Shown here one piece after another: positions 53,777-60,718 of a stretch of DNA of 60,718 nucleotides (position 1 is the stretch's first letter; every line of letters starts with the position of its first letter). Origin of the DNA: Labilithrix sp. (lineage in GTDB: Bacteria > Myxococcota_A > Polyangia > Polyangiales > Polyangiaceae). The notes beneath the pieces are model-generated. The model worked only from the letters and a program-made list of their open reading frames with translations. It ran no database searches and had not been told where the DNA came from. The position numbers and the translations under genes are program-made. Location of the stretch: NCBI GenBank assembly GCA_019637175.1, contig JAHBWD010000054.1, positions 1-60,718 on the forward strand, given 5' to 3'.

Positions 53777-54927
53777 GAACCCGCGCTCCGCTCCTCGCAC
53801 TCGCCTTCGCCCTCACCGCCTGCGCCCCGCCGGACAAACCCGTCGCGATCCCCGCCGCCGTCCCCGACGCCCCTGCGCCCGCGCCCGCGCCCGCCCCCGC
53901 GCCCGCGCCCGCGCCCGCGCCCGCACCCGCGCCTGCGAGTGAGCCGCCGCTCCCTCCCGCCAAGCCCACGACGATCTCCCTCGCCCGCACCGGCGACGAG
54001 AAGCTCGACGCGATCCTCGCGCGCGGCGACAAAGCCTTCGAAGACGGCGCCTTCGACAAAGCGCTCGAGATCTACAAGCAAGCCATGACCGCGGCGCCCC
54101 GTCGCGCCGCGCCCGTCGTCGGCTCCGCGCGCACGCGCGCCGCGAAGGCGAGCCCGAGCCTCGGCTTCGCCGCCGCGGAGAAGAACGGCGAGGTCTTCGC
54201 GGCCTCCAAGGATCTCAAGCGCGCCGCCGACATGGAGCCGACGTTCGGCCCCGCGCAGGTCGAGCTCGGTCGCGCGTACCTCCTCCTCGGCGACGGTCCT
54301 CAGGCCGAGGCCGCCCTCCGCAAGGGCGCGCGTCTCCTGCCCGATGACGCCGAGGCGCACTCCGCCCTCGGCGTGGCGCTCCTCGCGACCGGAAAGTCCG
54401 AAGAGGCGCTCGCCGAGCTCACGCGCGCGCGCGAGCTCGATCCCGGGAGCGCGGCGCGTCGCGGCAACCTCGGGACGGTCCTCTTCATGCGCGGCAAGGT
54501 CGCCGAGGCCATCAAGGAGTACGAGATCGAGGTGCGTCTCTCGCCCGACGACGCGCGCGCCCACTCCGATCTCGGCACGGCGCTGCTCGCGCAGAGCGAC
54601 TTCGGGCGGGCGATCCCCGAGCTCCGTCGCGCGATCGAGCTCGATCCCAAGCGCGCCACGTTCCGATCGAACCTCGGCTACGCCTTGCAGCTCTCGGGCA
54701 AGCTCCCCGAGGCCGTCAGCGAGTACCGCGAGGCCATCCGGCTCGACGGCAAGCTCGCGAGCGCGTGGATCAACCTCGCGACCGCGCTCGCGCGCGATCC
54801 CAAGACGCGCGGCGAGGCGCGGCAGGCGCTCAAGACCGCAGGCGGTCTCGACCCTTCCGACCCACGCGTGAAGGCGAATCTCGAAGAGCTCGACGCGCTC
54901 GAGAAGAGCAGCCCGCCGCGGCCCTAA
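53773..54927 (+). CDS. TPR-repeat lipoprotein with Ala-Pro stalk
   Basis: A 384-residue protein. The signal LALAFALTAC is a lipobox, followed by an Ala-Pro dipeptide stalk (about residues 33-56). Seven or so TPR units follow: AILARGDKAFEDGAFDKALEIYKQA, FGPAQVELGRAYLLLGDGPQAEAAL, AEAHSALGVALLATGKSEEALAEL, ARRGNLGTVLFMRGKVAEAI, ARAHSDLGTALLAQSDFGRAI, ATFRSNLGYALQLSGKLPEAV and ASAWINLATALARDPKTRG. Probably an outer-membrane-anchored assembly scaffold. Ends just before the hairpin-rich block. Confidence 0.82.
   Translation: MRTRAPLLALAFALTACAPPDKPVAIPAAVPDAPAPAPAPAPAPAPAPAPAPAPASEPPLPPAKPTTISLARTGDEKLDAILARGDKAFEDGAFDKALEIYKQAMTAAPRRAAPVVGSARTRAAKASPSLGFAAAEKNGEVFAASKDLKRAADMEPTFGPAQVELGRAYLLLGDGPQAEAALRKGARLLPDDAEAHSALGVALLATGKSEEALAELTRARELDPGSAARRGNLGTVLFMRGKVAEAIKEYEIEVRLSPDDARAHSDLGTALLAQSDFGRAIPELRRAIELDPKRATFRSNLGYALQLSGKLPEAVSEYREAIRLDGKLASAWINLATALARDPKTRGEARQALKTAGGLDPSDPRVKANLEELDALEKSSPPRP
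53871..53937. repeat. GC-rich hexamer microsatellite coding an Ala-Pro stalk
   Basis: About eleven copies of GCGCCC-type hexamers (with minor variants) encode (PA)n in the TPR lipoprotein. The AP stalk probably acts as a rigid spacer; slippage could vary its length. Confidence 0.7.
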
Positions 54928-55413
54928 ATGAACGAGCACGATTCTGCAACAGAATCGCTCCGCGATGAGCCTCCCCGATTCGCCTTCGGCGAACGTCGTG
55001 CTTCGCACGACGGCGAGAGGACGAGCGAGCGAAACGTTCGTCTCGACCCGCGCGAAGCACGGTTCGCCGAAGGCGACGCGGGGAGGCTCGGCGGCGAAGC
55101 CGACGAGGGGGACGCAGTGACGCAGTCCCCACCTGAGTCAGGCGAATTCCGACGCGCATGATTCTGTCTCGGAATCATGCGCGTCGATCTAGGTGACCGC
55201 GTCGTGACACGGGGATTTTACAAGCACGTTCGGTACGTTGGCGTCGATGCTTCGCGTGCTCGTTCAAACGTGCGAGATCGCTTGCAGGATCCAAGTTGAC
55301 GTCGCGAACCACGTTCCCGTAGGCTGCGCCCAACTCGCGCTTGGTCAGTCGGCGAAGGCCGCGATCGTTCCCGAGGCTGTTGCAGTTCGTTTCAGTGGAA
55401 GTGGAGGCTCCCG
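54928..55413. other. 486-bp non-coding region between the TPR lipoprotein and cspA
   Basis: The first half (54928-55186) is filled with palindromes, described separately. The second half (55187-55413) is the upstream region of cspA: TTGACG (55296-55301) with TAGGCT 18 bp further is a possible but weak promoter. A plus-strand frame at 54928-55161 exists but is built from palindromes and is unlikely to be a gene. Confidence 0.5.
54939..55186. repeat. Cluster of perfect hairpins and a 123-bp inverted repeat
   Basis: Perfect hairpins: CGATTCTG-CAA-CAGAATCG (54939-54957); TTCGCC-TTC-GGCGAA (54979-54993); CGTCGTGC-TTC-GCACGACG (54994-55012); CGACGCGCATGATTC-N7-GAATCATGCGCGTCG (55150-55186). An outer inverted repeat pairs GAGCCTCCCCG (54967-54977) with CGGGGAGGCTC (55079-55089), and the arms stay complementary for roughly 45 bp with few mismatches, so 54967-55089 folds on itself. 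No T-run follows, so it is not a simple terminator. Confidence 0.72.
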
Positions 55414-55632
55414 ATGGCAGTGGGCAAGGTGAAGTGGTTCAACGACGAGAAGGGCTGGGGCTTCATCAAGCAGGACAACGGTGCCGACGTGTTCGTGCAC
55501 TACTCCCAGATCTCCGGTGATGGTCGTCGTCGTCTCTTCGAGGACGAGACCGTCGAGTTCGAGATCAAGGAGGGTCCGAAGGGCCTCCAGGCGATCAACG
55601 TCGTCCGCCAGAACCCCCCGATGAACGCCTGA
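55414..55632 (+). CDS. cspA: Cold-shock-domain RNA-binding protein
   Basis: A 72-residue CspA-type protein, a single OB-fold that binds single-stranded RNA or DNA. KGWGFI is RNP1 and VFVHYSQI is RNP2; the beginning KVKWFNDEKGWGFIK is standard. GTGGAGG lies 9 bp before the ATG at 55414. A long leader follows the hairpin block. A strong hairpin lies just after the stop. Confidence 0.95.
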   Translation: MAVGKVKWFNDEKGWGFIKQDNGADVFVHYSQISGDGRRRLFEDETVEFEIKEGPKGLQAINVVRQNPPMNA

Positions 55633-55652
55633 GAGAGAACCTCTCTCGCACG

Positions 55653-55681
55653 AGCGCCTGCTCCCTCCGGGGGCAGGCGCT
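55653..55681 (+). terminator. Hairpin after cspA, likely terminator
   Basis: AGCGCCTGC (55653-55661) pairs with GCAGGCGCT (55673-55681), loop of 11 nt, followed by TCGTCGTTT with a short T run at 55688-55690. A smaller GAGAG/CTCTC hairpin lies immediately after the stop codon. Confidence 0.7.
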
Positions 55682-55698
55682 TCGTCGTTTAACGGCGG

Positions 55699-56616
55699 TC
55701 ACGCGACCCGCGGCACCGACTCGACGCGGAAGACTTCGCGCTCCGGATCGAGGACGTGCGCCTCGACCTTGCCGATCGCGCCGCTCTCCTCGATCTCGTA
55801 GAGGTTGAAGCCGGCCATCTTGTGCTCGTTCTCGTGCACGAGCGACGCGCTCGTGGCGCCGATCGCGAGCAGCTCGCCGAGAGGCGTGCCGAGCGAGCGC
55901 TGCCGCCGCACGTGGAGGTGCCCGTGAAGCAGGAGCCCGCGCGGAACCACCGACAGCGTTTCGATGAGCGCGTCGGCGTCCCAGAGGCCCTCGGCGAACG
56001 TCTTGAGCTTCGACGGCGGGTTGTGGATCGGGTGGTGGAGGATGATGACCGGCGTGCGCCGCTTCACTTCGTCGTGAGCGAGGATGCGACGGAGCGCCTC
56101 GATCTGCGCGCTGCCGAGCTCGCCCGAGGCCATGAGCGGCGGGCGCGGCACGGCGCTCGAGAGGCCGATGATCGCGGCGGGGCCCCGCAGCTTCACGAAC
56201 GGGAAGTGTCCGAGCGGGATCTCGGCCGACAGCTCGGGCAGATCGCTCGCCACGTAGCCGCGGAACGAGCGCGTGAAGCGCCGATCGCGGAGGGCCCCGC
56301 GCGTGTAGAGGTCGTGATTGCCCGGCACGACGCTGACGCGATCCTCGTGCAGGCCGAGCTCGTCTTCGAGCAGTCGCTTGACCGCGTCGAACTCCTGCTC
56401 GAGCGCGAGGTTCGTGAGGTCGCCCGTGATGACGACGTGATCGACCTTCGCCTTCGTGATCTCGCGCGCGATCGTGCGAACGTGCACCGACTTGTGCTTG
56501 TGACCGCGCTTGAGCCTCAGGTTCACCCAGCCGGTGAAGCGCTTGTTGAAGAAGCGGTGCGTCGCGACGCCGTCGAGCGCGAGCACGTGCAGATCGGAGA
56601 AGTGCGCGATGCGCAT
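55699..56616 (-). CDS. Metallophosphoesterase
   Basis: A 305-residue calcineurin-like phosphoesterase. The metal-ligand motifs are in order: FSDLHVLALD (DxH), VITGDLTN (GD), VVPGNHDLYT (GNHD), LHHPIHN (H) and LLLHGHLHVRR (GHxH). Substrates vary from cyclic nucleotides to UDP-sugars, and nothing here narrows it. It is the last gene of the pdh-led minus-strand operon, starting 11 bp after the SUMF1-like stop. Confidence 0.86.
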   Translation of the reverse strand: MRIAHFSDLHVLALDGVATHRFFNKRFTGWVNLRLKRGHKHKSVHVRTIAREITKAKVDHVVITGDLTNLALEQEFDAVKRLLEDELGLHEDRVSVVPGNHDLYTRGALRDRRFTRSFRGYVASDLPELSAEIPLGHFPFVKLRGPAAIIGLSSAVPRPPLMASGELGSAQIEALRRILAHDEVKRRTPVIILHHPIHNPPSKLKTFAEGLWDADALIETLSVVPRGLLLHGHLHVRRQRSLGTPLGELLAIGATSASLVHENEHKMAGFNLYEIEESGAIGKVEAHVLDPEREVFRVESVPRVA

Positions 56617-56627
56617 GCCCGCTCAGC

Positions 56628-57614
56628 CTAGCGCGCCGAGCCGTCGTACGCGCAGCGGAAACCGATCTCGGGGGTGGCGAAGGGCCACGCGCGGCGCGCG
56701 GCGGTGCGCTGCTCGTGCGCGCCCTGGCGATAGGAGCCGCCGCGAAACACGTGACCGTAGCGGCCGTAGGGCGGCCCTTTGGGGTTCACCTGCGCGCCGC
56801 GGCCGTAGCCGTACTGATCCTCGTCGCGCTCGTACCAGTCGGCGACCCACTCGGCGGCGTTGCCCGCCATGTCGAGCAGCCCGGTCGGCGTGGCGCCGTC
56901 GGGGAACGATCCGATGGGCGCGAGCCCGATGAAGCCGTCGCGCCCGTCGGTGTCGTCGACCGCGAGGGCGCCGTGGTTCGAGAGGTGCGGGTTGTAGAGA
57001 TCGCCCCACGGGAACATGCGGCCGCCGCGGCCGCGCGCGGCGAACTCCCACTCGGCTTCGGTGGGCAGGCGCCCGCCGATCCACGAGCAGTACGCCGCGG
57101 CGTCTTCCCACCGCACCATCGTGACGGGATAGTCGGGCTGGTCGAAGCGCGCGTCGCCGCTCGGGAAGCCCGGAGGTGCGCACGCGCCTGCGGCGACGCA
57201 CCGCGCGTAACGCCTCACGGGGACCTCGGTGCGGTCGATCTCGAAGTCGCTCAGCGTGACCTCGTGCGCGTGGCCCTCGGCGCGGATCCAGGGGCTGATG
57301 TCGTCGGCGCCGTCGGTGCATCGCCACCCGAGCGGCTCGCGTTGACAGAGCTTCGTGGCGCGCTCCCATTCGCTCGGCACCGACCCCATCACGAAGCGCC
57401 CGCCGGCGATGCGCACGCGGCGCTCGAGCGGCGGACGGAGCACGACGATGCCGTCGGCGGGCGCGCGGAAGGGCGCGGGCGGGAGGCCGAGCCAGAGCGT
57501 CTCGATCTTCGGAGGCCGCCGCCCGCCCTCGAGCCCGAAGAGCGCGCTCTCGCCGTTGGCGGCGGCCGAGGCGCTCATCGCGGCGACGAGCACGAACGCG
57601 GGGACCGCCGCCAT
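56628..57614 (-). CDS. SUMF1/FGE-fold protein (formylglycine-generating-enzyme-like)
   Basis: A 328-residue protein with a signal peptide (VPAFVLVAAMSASAAA). The FGE-sulfatase fold shows GGRFVMGSVPSEWE, LSDFEIDRTEVPVRRYARCV, PVTMVRWEDAAAYCSWIGGRLPTEAEWEFAARG (pieces), MFPWGD, GLLDMAGNAAEWVADWY and VFRGGSYRQGAHEQRTAARR. In true FGE the last motif carries the two copper-binding cysteines (RGGSxxC....C); here neither is present, so oxidase activity is unlikely. Exported binding or structural role is plausible. Four bp separate it from the E2 gene. Confidence 0.82.
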   Translation of the reverse strand: MAAVPAFVLVAAMSASAAANGESALFGLEGGRRPPKIETLWLGLPPAPFRAPADGIVVLRPPLERRVRIAGGRFVMGSVPSEWERATKLCQREPLGWRCTDGADDISPWIRAEGHAHEVTLSDFEIDRTEVPVRRYARCVAAGACAPPGFPSGDARFDQPDYPVTMVRWEDAAAYCSWIGGRLPTEAEWEFAARGRGGRMFPWGDLYNPHLSNHGALAVDDTDGRDGFIGLAPIGSFPDGATPTGLLDMAGNAAEWVADWYERDEDQYGYGRGAQVNPKGPPYGRYGHVFRGGSYRQGAHEQRTAARRAWPFATPEIGFRCAYDGSAR

Positions 57615-57618
57615 CGAT

Positions 57619-59055
57619 CTAGCCCGTGAGGATGCGCATGGGGTGCTCGATGAGCGCGCGCAGCTCGGCGAGGAACGCCGCGCCGACCGCGCCGTCGATC
57701 ACGCGGTGATCGCACGAGAGCGTCATGCCCATCTTCTTGCCCGGCTTCACCACGCCGTCTTTGACCACGGGCTCGCTGCGGGCTTGGCCCACCGCGAGGA
57801 TCGCCCCTTCGGGAGGGTTGATGACGGCGGAGAACTCGTCGATGCCGAACATGCCGAGGTTGGAGATGGAGAAGGTGCCGTCGCTCATCTCTTCGGGCTT
57901 GAGCTTCTTCGCGCGTGCGCGCGCCGCGAGGTCGCGCACCTCGCGTGCGATGGCAACCACGCTCTTCTGGTCGGCATTCCTGAGCACGGGCGTGACGAGC
58001 CCGTCGGGGATCGCGACCGCGACCGAGATGTCGACCCGCTTGTGGACGAGGATCACGTCGTCGGCGAACTGCGCGTTGCACTCGGGCACGCGCACGAGCG
58101 CGGCGGCGACGGCCTTGATGATGAGGTCGTTGAGGCTGACCTTGAGGGGCTTGTCGCCTTCGGGCGCGCCGTTCTTGCGCTCGCCGCCCGCGAGCTCGGC
58201 GTTGATGCCCTCGCGCAGCTCGACGAGCGCTTCGGCGTCGACGTCGATCGTCAGGTAGAAGTGCGGAACCGTCTGCTTCGACTGCGAGAGCCGGCGCGCG
58301 ATCGTCTTGCGCATCGGCGAGAGCGGCCTCACCTCGGGCTCGGCGAGCGAGACGGTCGCGAGGCCGCCGCTCGGACGCGCGAGCGCCGTCGCGTCGCGGC
58401 CTCCGCCGTCGCGCTGGGTCGACGGCGCGCTCGCGCCGATCGCCTCGAGATCCGCGGGGACGATCCGCCCGTGCTCGCCCGTGCCTTGCGCGCTCGCCAG
58501 ATCGATCCCTCGCTCGCGCGCGATGCGCCGCACGTAGGGCGACGCGAGCACGCGGCCGTTCGTCGTGGCGCCGACCTCGCTCGGCTCGGGGATGACCTCG
58601 GTCCGCGTCAGGAGGTTCTTCACGACGGCGCCGTGCGCGGGCTGCGCGCGCGGGGCCGGCGGCATCGTGTCTTTGGTGGCGCGAGCCTCTCGGGGCGCTT
58701 CTTCTTTCTTCGGCGCTTCTTTCTTCGGCGCTTCTTCCTTCGGCGCTTCTTCCTTCGGCGCCTCTTTCTTTGGCGCGCCACCTCCGGCCTCGGCGACGAG
58801 CGCGGCGACGTCTTCGCCCGGGTTGCCCAGGATCGCGACCGCCTGGCCGAGCTTCACGTTCGTTCCCGCGGGCACGAGGATCTTCAGCAGCGTTCCCTTG
58901 TCGAACGCGCGAAACTCCATCGTCGCCTTGTCGGTCTCGACCTCGGCGAGCAGGTCGTCGACGTTGATCGCGTCGCCTTCGTTCTTGTGCCACGTCTGGA
59001 GGACGCCTTCCTCCATCGTCGGCGACAGCTTGGGCATGTCGAGGATCTTCGCCAT
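57619..59055 (-). CDS. pdhC: Pyruvate dehydrogenase complex E2 (dihydrolipoamide acetyltransferase)
   Basis: A 478-residue E2. The N-terminus is one lipoyl domain with the lipoylated Lys in EVETDKATMEF. A linker of EAPKKEAPKEEA-type repeats (about residues 95-135) is followed by the peripheral subunit-binding domain (ASPYVRRIARERGIDLASAQGTGEHGRI, pieces) and the catalytic domain with FSISNLGMFGI and LSCDHRVIDGAVGA (HxxxDG). It forms the core of the complex, passing acetyl from E1 to CoA. Three bp separate it from E1beta. Confidence 0.94.
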   Translation of the reverse strand: MAKILDMPKLSPTMEEGVLQTWHKNEGDAINVDDLLAEVETDKATMEFRAFDKGTLLKILVPAGTNVKLGQAVAILGNPGEDVAALVAEAGGGAPKKEAPKEEAPKEEAPKKEAPKKEEAPREARATKDTMPPAPRAQPAHGAVVKNLLTRTEVIPEPSEVGATTNGRVLASPYVRRIARERGIDLASAQGTGEHGRIVPADLEAIGASAPSTQRDGGGRDATALARPSGGLATVSLAEPEVRPLSPMRKTIARRLSQSKQTVPHFYLTIDVDAEALVELREGINAELAGGERKNGAPEGDKPLKVSLNDLIIKAVAAALVRVPECNAQFADDVILVHKRVDISVAVAIPDGLVTPVLRNADQKSVVAIAREVRDLAARARAKKLKPEEMSDGTFSISNLGMFGIDEFSAVINPPEGAILAVGQARSEPVVKDGVVKPGKKMGMTLSCDHRVIDGAVGAAFLAELRALIEHPMRILTG

Positions 59056-59058
59056 CGC

Positions 59059-60063
<1,005 letters not shown>

Positions 60064-60201
60064 GGGTGTCCCGGGGGGCCGGGCGCGAACACTGCCACTG
60101 GAGGAAGGTCGCGCCAAGCGCACATTACATAGTCTTGAGATCGACGCGATGCGCCGCAGCGCTGCTCTCGCGAGAGCTCTGCGCGTGCATCGCGCGGCGG
60201 C

Positions 60202-60718
60202 TCACGCCGCGAACGGTCCGTCGTACGTCGTGCTCTCGAGCAGCGACGGATCGGGCTCGGGGCTCTCGTTCGCGAACTTCACCGCGTCCGCCACTTCCTT
60301 CTCGACGTCGTCCTCGAGCGCCTTCAGCCGGCCTTCGCCGTAGCCCTCGTCGACGAGCCTCGTGCGCGCACGGTGAAGCGGATCCTTCTTCTTCCGCTCC
60401 TCGAGCTCTTGCTGCGTGCGGTACTTGGCCGGGTCGCTCATCGAGTGGCCGCGGAAGCGGTAGGTGCGGACCTCGATCAGCGTCGGGAGCGACATCTCCC
60501 GTGCGCGCTGCACGGCCTCGCCGATGCGCTGCTCGACCTCGAGCACGTCTTCGACGAAGAAGCGGTCACGGTCGATGCCGTAGCCGAGCGCCTTCATCGA
60601 GACGTCCTCGACGCTCATCGTGCGCGAGAGCGGCGTGCCCATCGAGTACTCGTTGTTCTCGCAGATGAACACGATCGGGAGCTTCCACAGCGCCGCGAGC
60701 GACACGCCCTCGTGGAAT
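60202..60718 (-). CDS. pdhA: Pyruvate dehydrogenase E1 component, alpha subunit (N-terminus outside the window)
   Basis: The window's right edge cuts this gene. Visible from FHEGVSLAALWKLPIVFICENNEYSMGTP (pieces, edge at 60718), then the phosphorylation-loop-like EVRTYRFRGHSMSDPAKYR, and a helical tail ending at 60202. ICENNEYSMGTP belongs to the ThDP-binding region. Standard C-terminal half of E1alpha. First gene of the E1alpha-E1beta-E2 operon. Confidence 0.93.
   Translation of the reverse strand, partial: FHEGVSLAALWKLPIVFICENNEYSMGTPLSRTMSVEDVSMKALGYGIDRDRFFVEDVLEVEQRIGEAVQRAREMSLPTLIEVRTYRFRGHSMSDPAKYRTQQELEERKKKDPLHRARTRLVDEGYGEGRLKALEDDVEKEVADAVKFANESPEPDPSLLESTTYDGPFAA

Noticed and set aside
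53871..53937. Possible TonB-like protein from the Ala-Pro stalk
   Set aside because: The stalk follows a lipobox and leads into TPR repeats; no TonB C-terminal domain.
54928..55161. 77-codon plus-strand frame after the TPR lipoprotein
   Set aside because: It is made of the hairpin block; codon use and content do not look like a protein.
55150..55186. Rho-independent terminator
   Set aside because: The 15-bp stem is strong, but ATCTAGG follows it rather than a T run.

Overview
The window is GC-rich bacterial DNA with strong G/C preference at third codon positions, dense coding on both strands, many GTG starts and many lipoprotein signal peptides. Together with DGG/DASD-rich lipoprotein stalks, a TPR lipoprotein, a SUMF1-type protein and a DUF444/SpoVR pair, this suggests a member of the Myxococcota, probably a Polyangia-like lineage. 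That placement is inferred from gene content and composition; there is no rRNA marker. I see no rRNA, tRNA, CRISPR array, insertion sequence or replication origin.

Region 1 (1-13.5 kb) is a surface-polysaccharide (O-antigen type) cluster. It starts with a truncated HisF-like cyclase subunit and a WbpG-like N-acetyl-sugar amidotransferase, which in known systems build an acetamidino group. A glycosyltransferase follows, then three genes in wlbA-wlbB-wlbC (wbpB-wbpD-wbpE) order for a 2,3-diamino uronic acid sugar nucleotide. On the minus strand lie a WbpM/PglF-type 4,6-dehydratase and a DegT aminotransferase for a 4-amino-4,6-dideoxy sugar. On the plus strand follow a glycosyltransferase, an NAD-dependent epimerase/dehydratase and another glycosyltransferase. 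Every gene between about 3.9 and 9.1 kb carries small indels that break its frame, while genes on both sides are intact. This is either a poorly sequenced stretch or real decay.

Region 2 (13.5-32 kb) is mixed housekeeping: the GTPase HflX with two small envelope-type genes, a beta-lactamase-like lipoprotein divergent from urocanase (hutU), an EEP-family lipoprotein, a VOC protein, a DHH phosphoesterase, a glycerophosphodiester phosphodiesterase, and a small metal-type operon (ArsR regulator plus duplicated His-rich protein) with a readable promoter/operator. Then come an Rsm22-like methyltransferase, thiE, an M16 peptidase, holB, and a crotonase/3-hydroxybutyryl-CoA dehydrogenase pair.

Region 3 (33-49.4 kb) holds a TPR lipoprotein, mtnA, cell-surface lipoproteins, lipA, a cupin lipoprotein, a subtilase with a multi-pass membrane tail, a large CxxCH lipoprotein, a DHA2 drug exporter, the DUF444 (YeaH/YhbH) protein, a DUF2341/LamG lipoprotein and a zincin-like lipoprotein.

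Region 4 (49.4-60.7 kb) holds an MFS transporter coupled to spoVR. spoVR is interrupted by a 400-residue intein with a LAGLIDADG endonuclease, inserted at the conserved NEGWA/SYWH motif. After it come two small genes, a 250-bp non-coding block packed with perfect hairpins, a CspA-type cold-shock gene, and a minus-strand operon running pdh E1alpha (cut by the window edge) - E1beta - E2 - SUMF1-like protein - metallophosphoesterase.

The most noteworthy features are the SpoVR intein, the palindromic element at 54.9-55.2 kb, and the indel-riddled part of the polysaccharide cluster.
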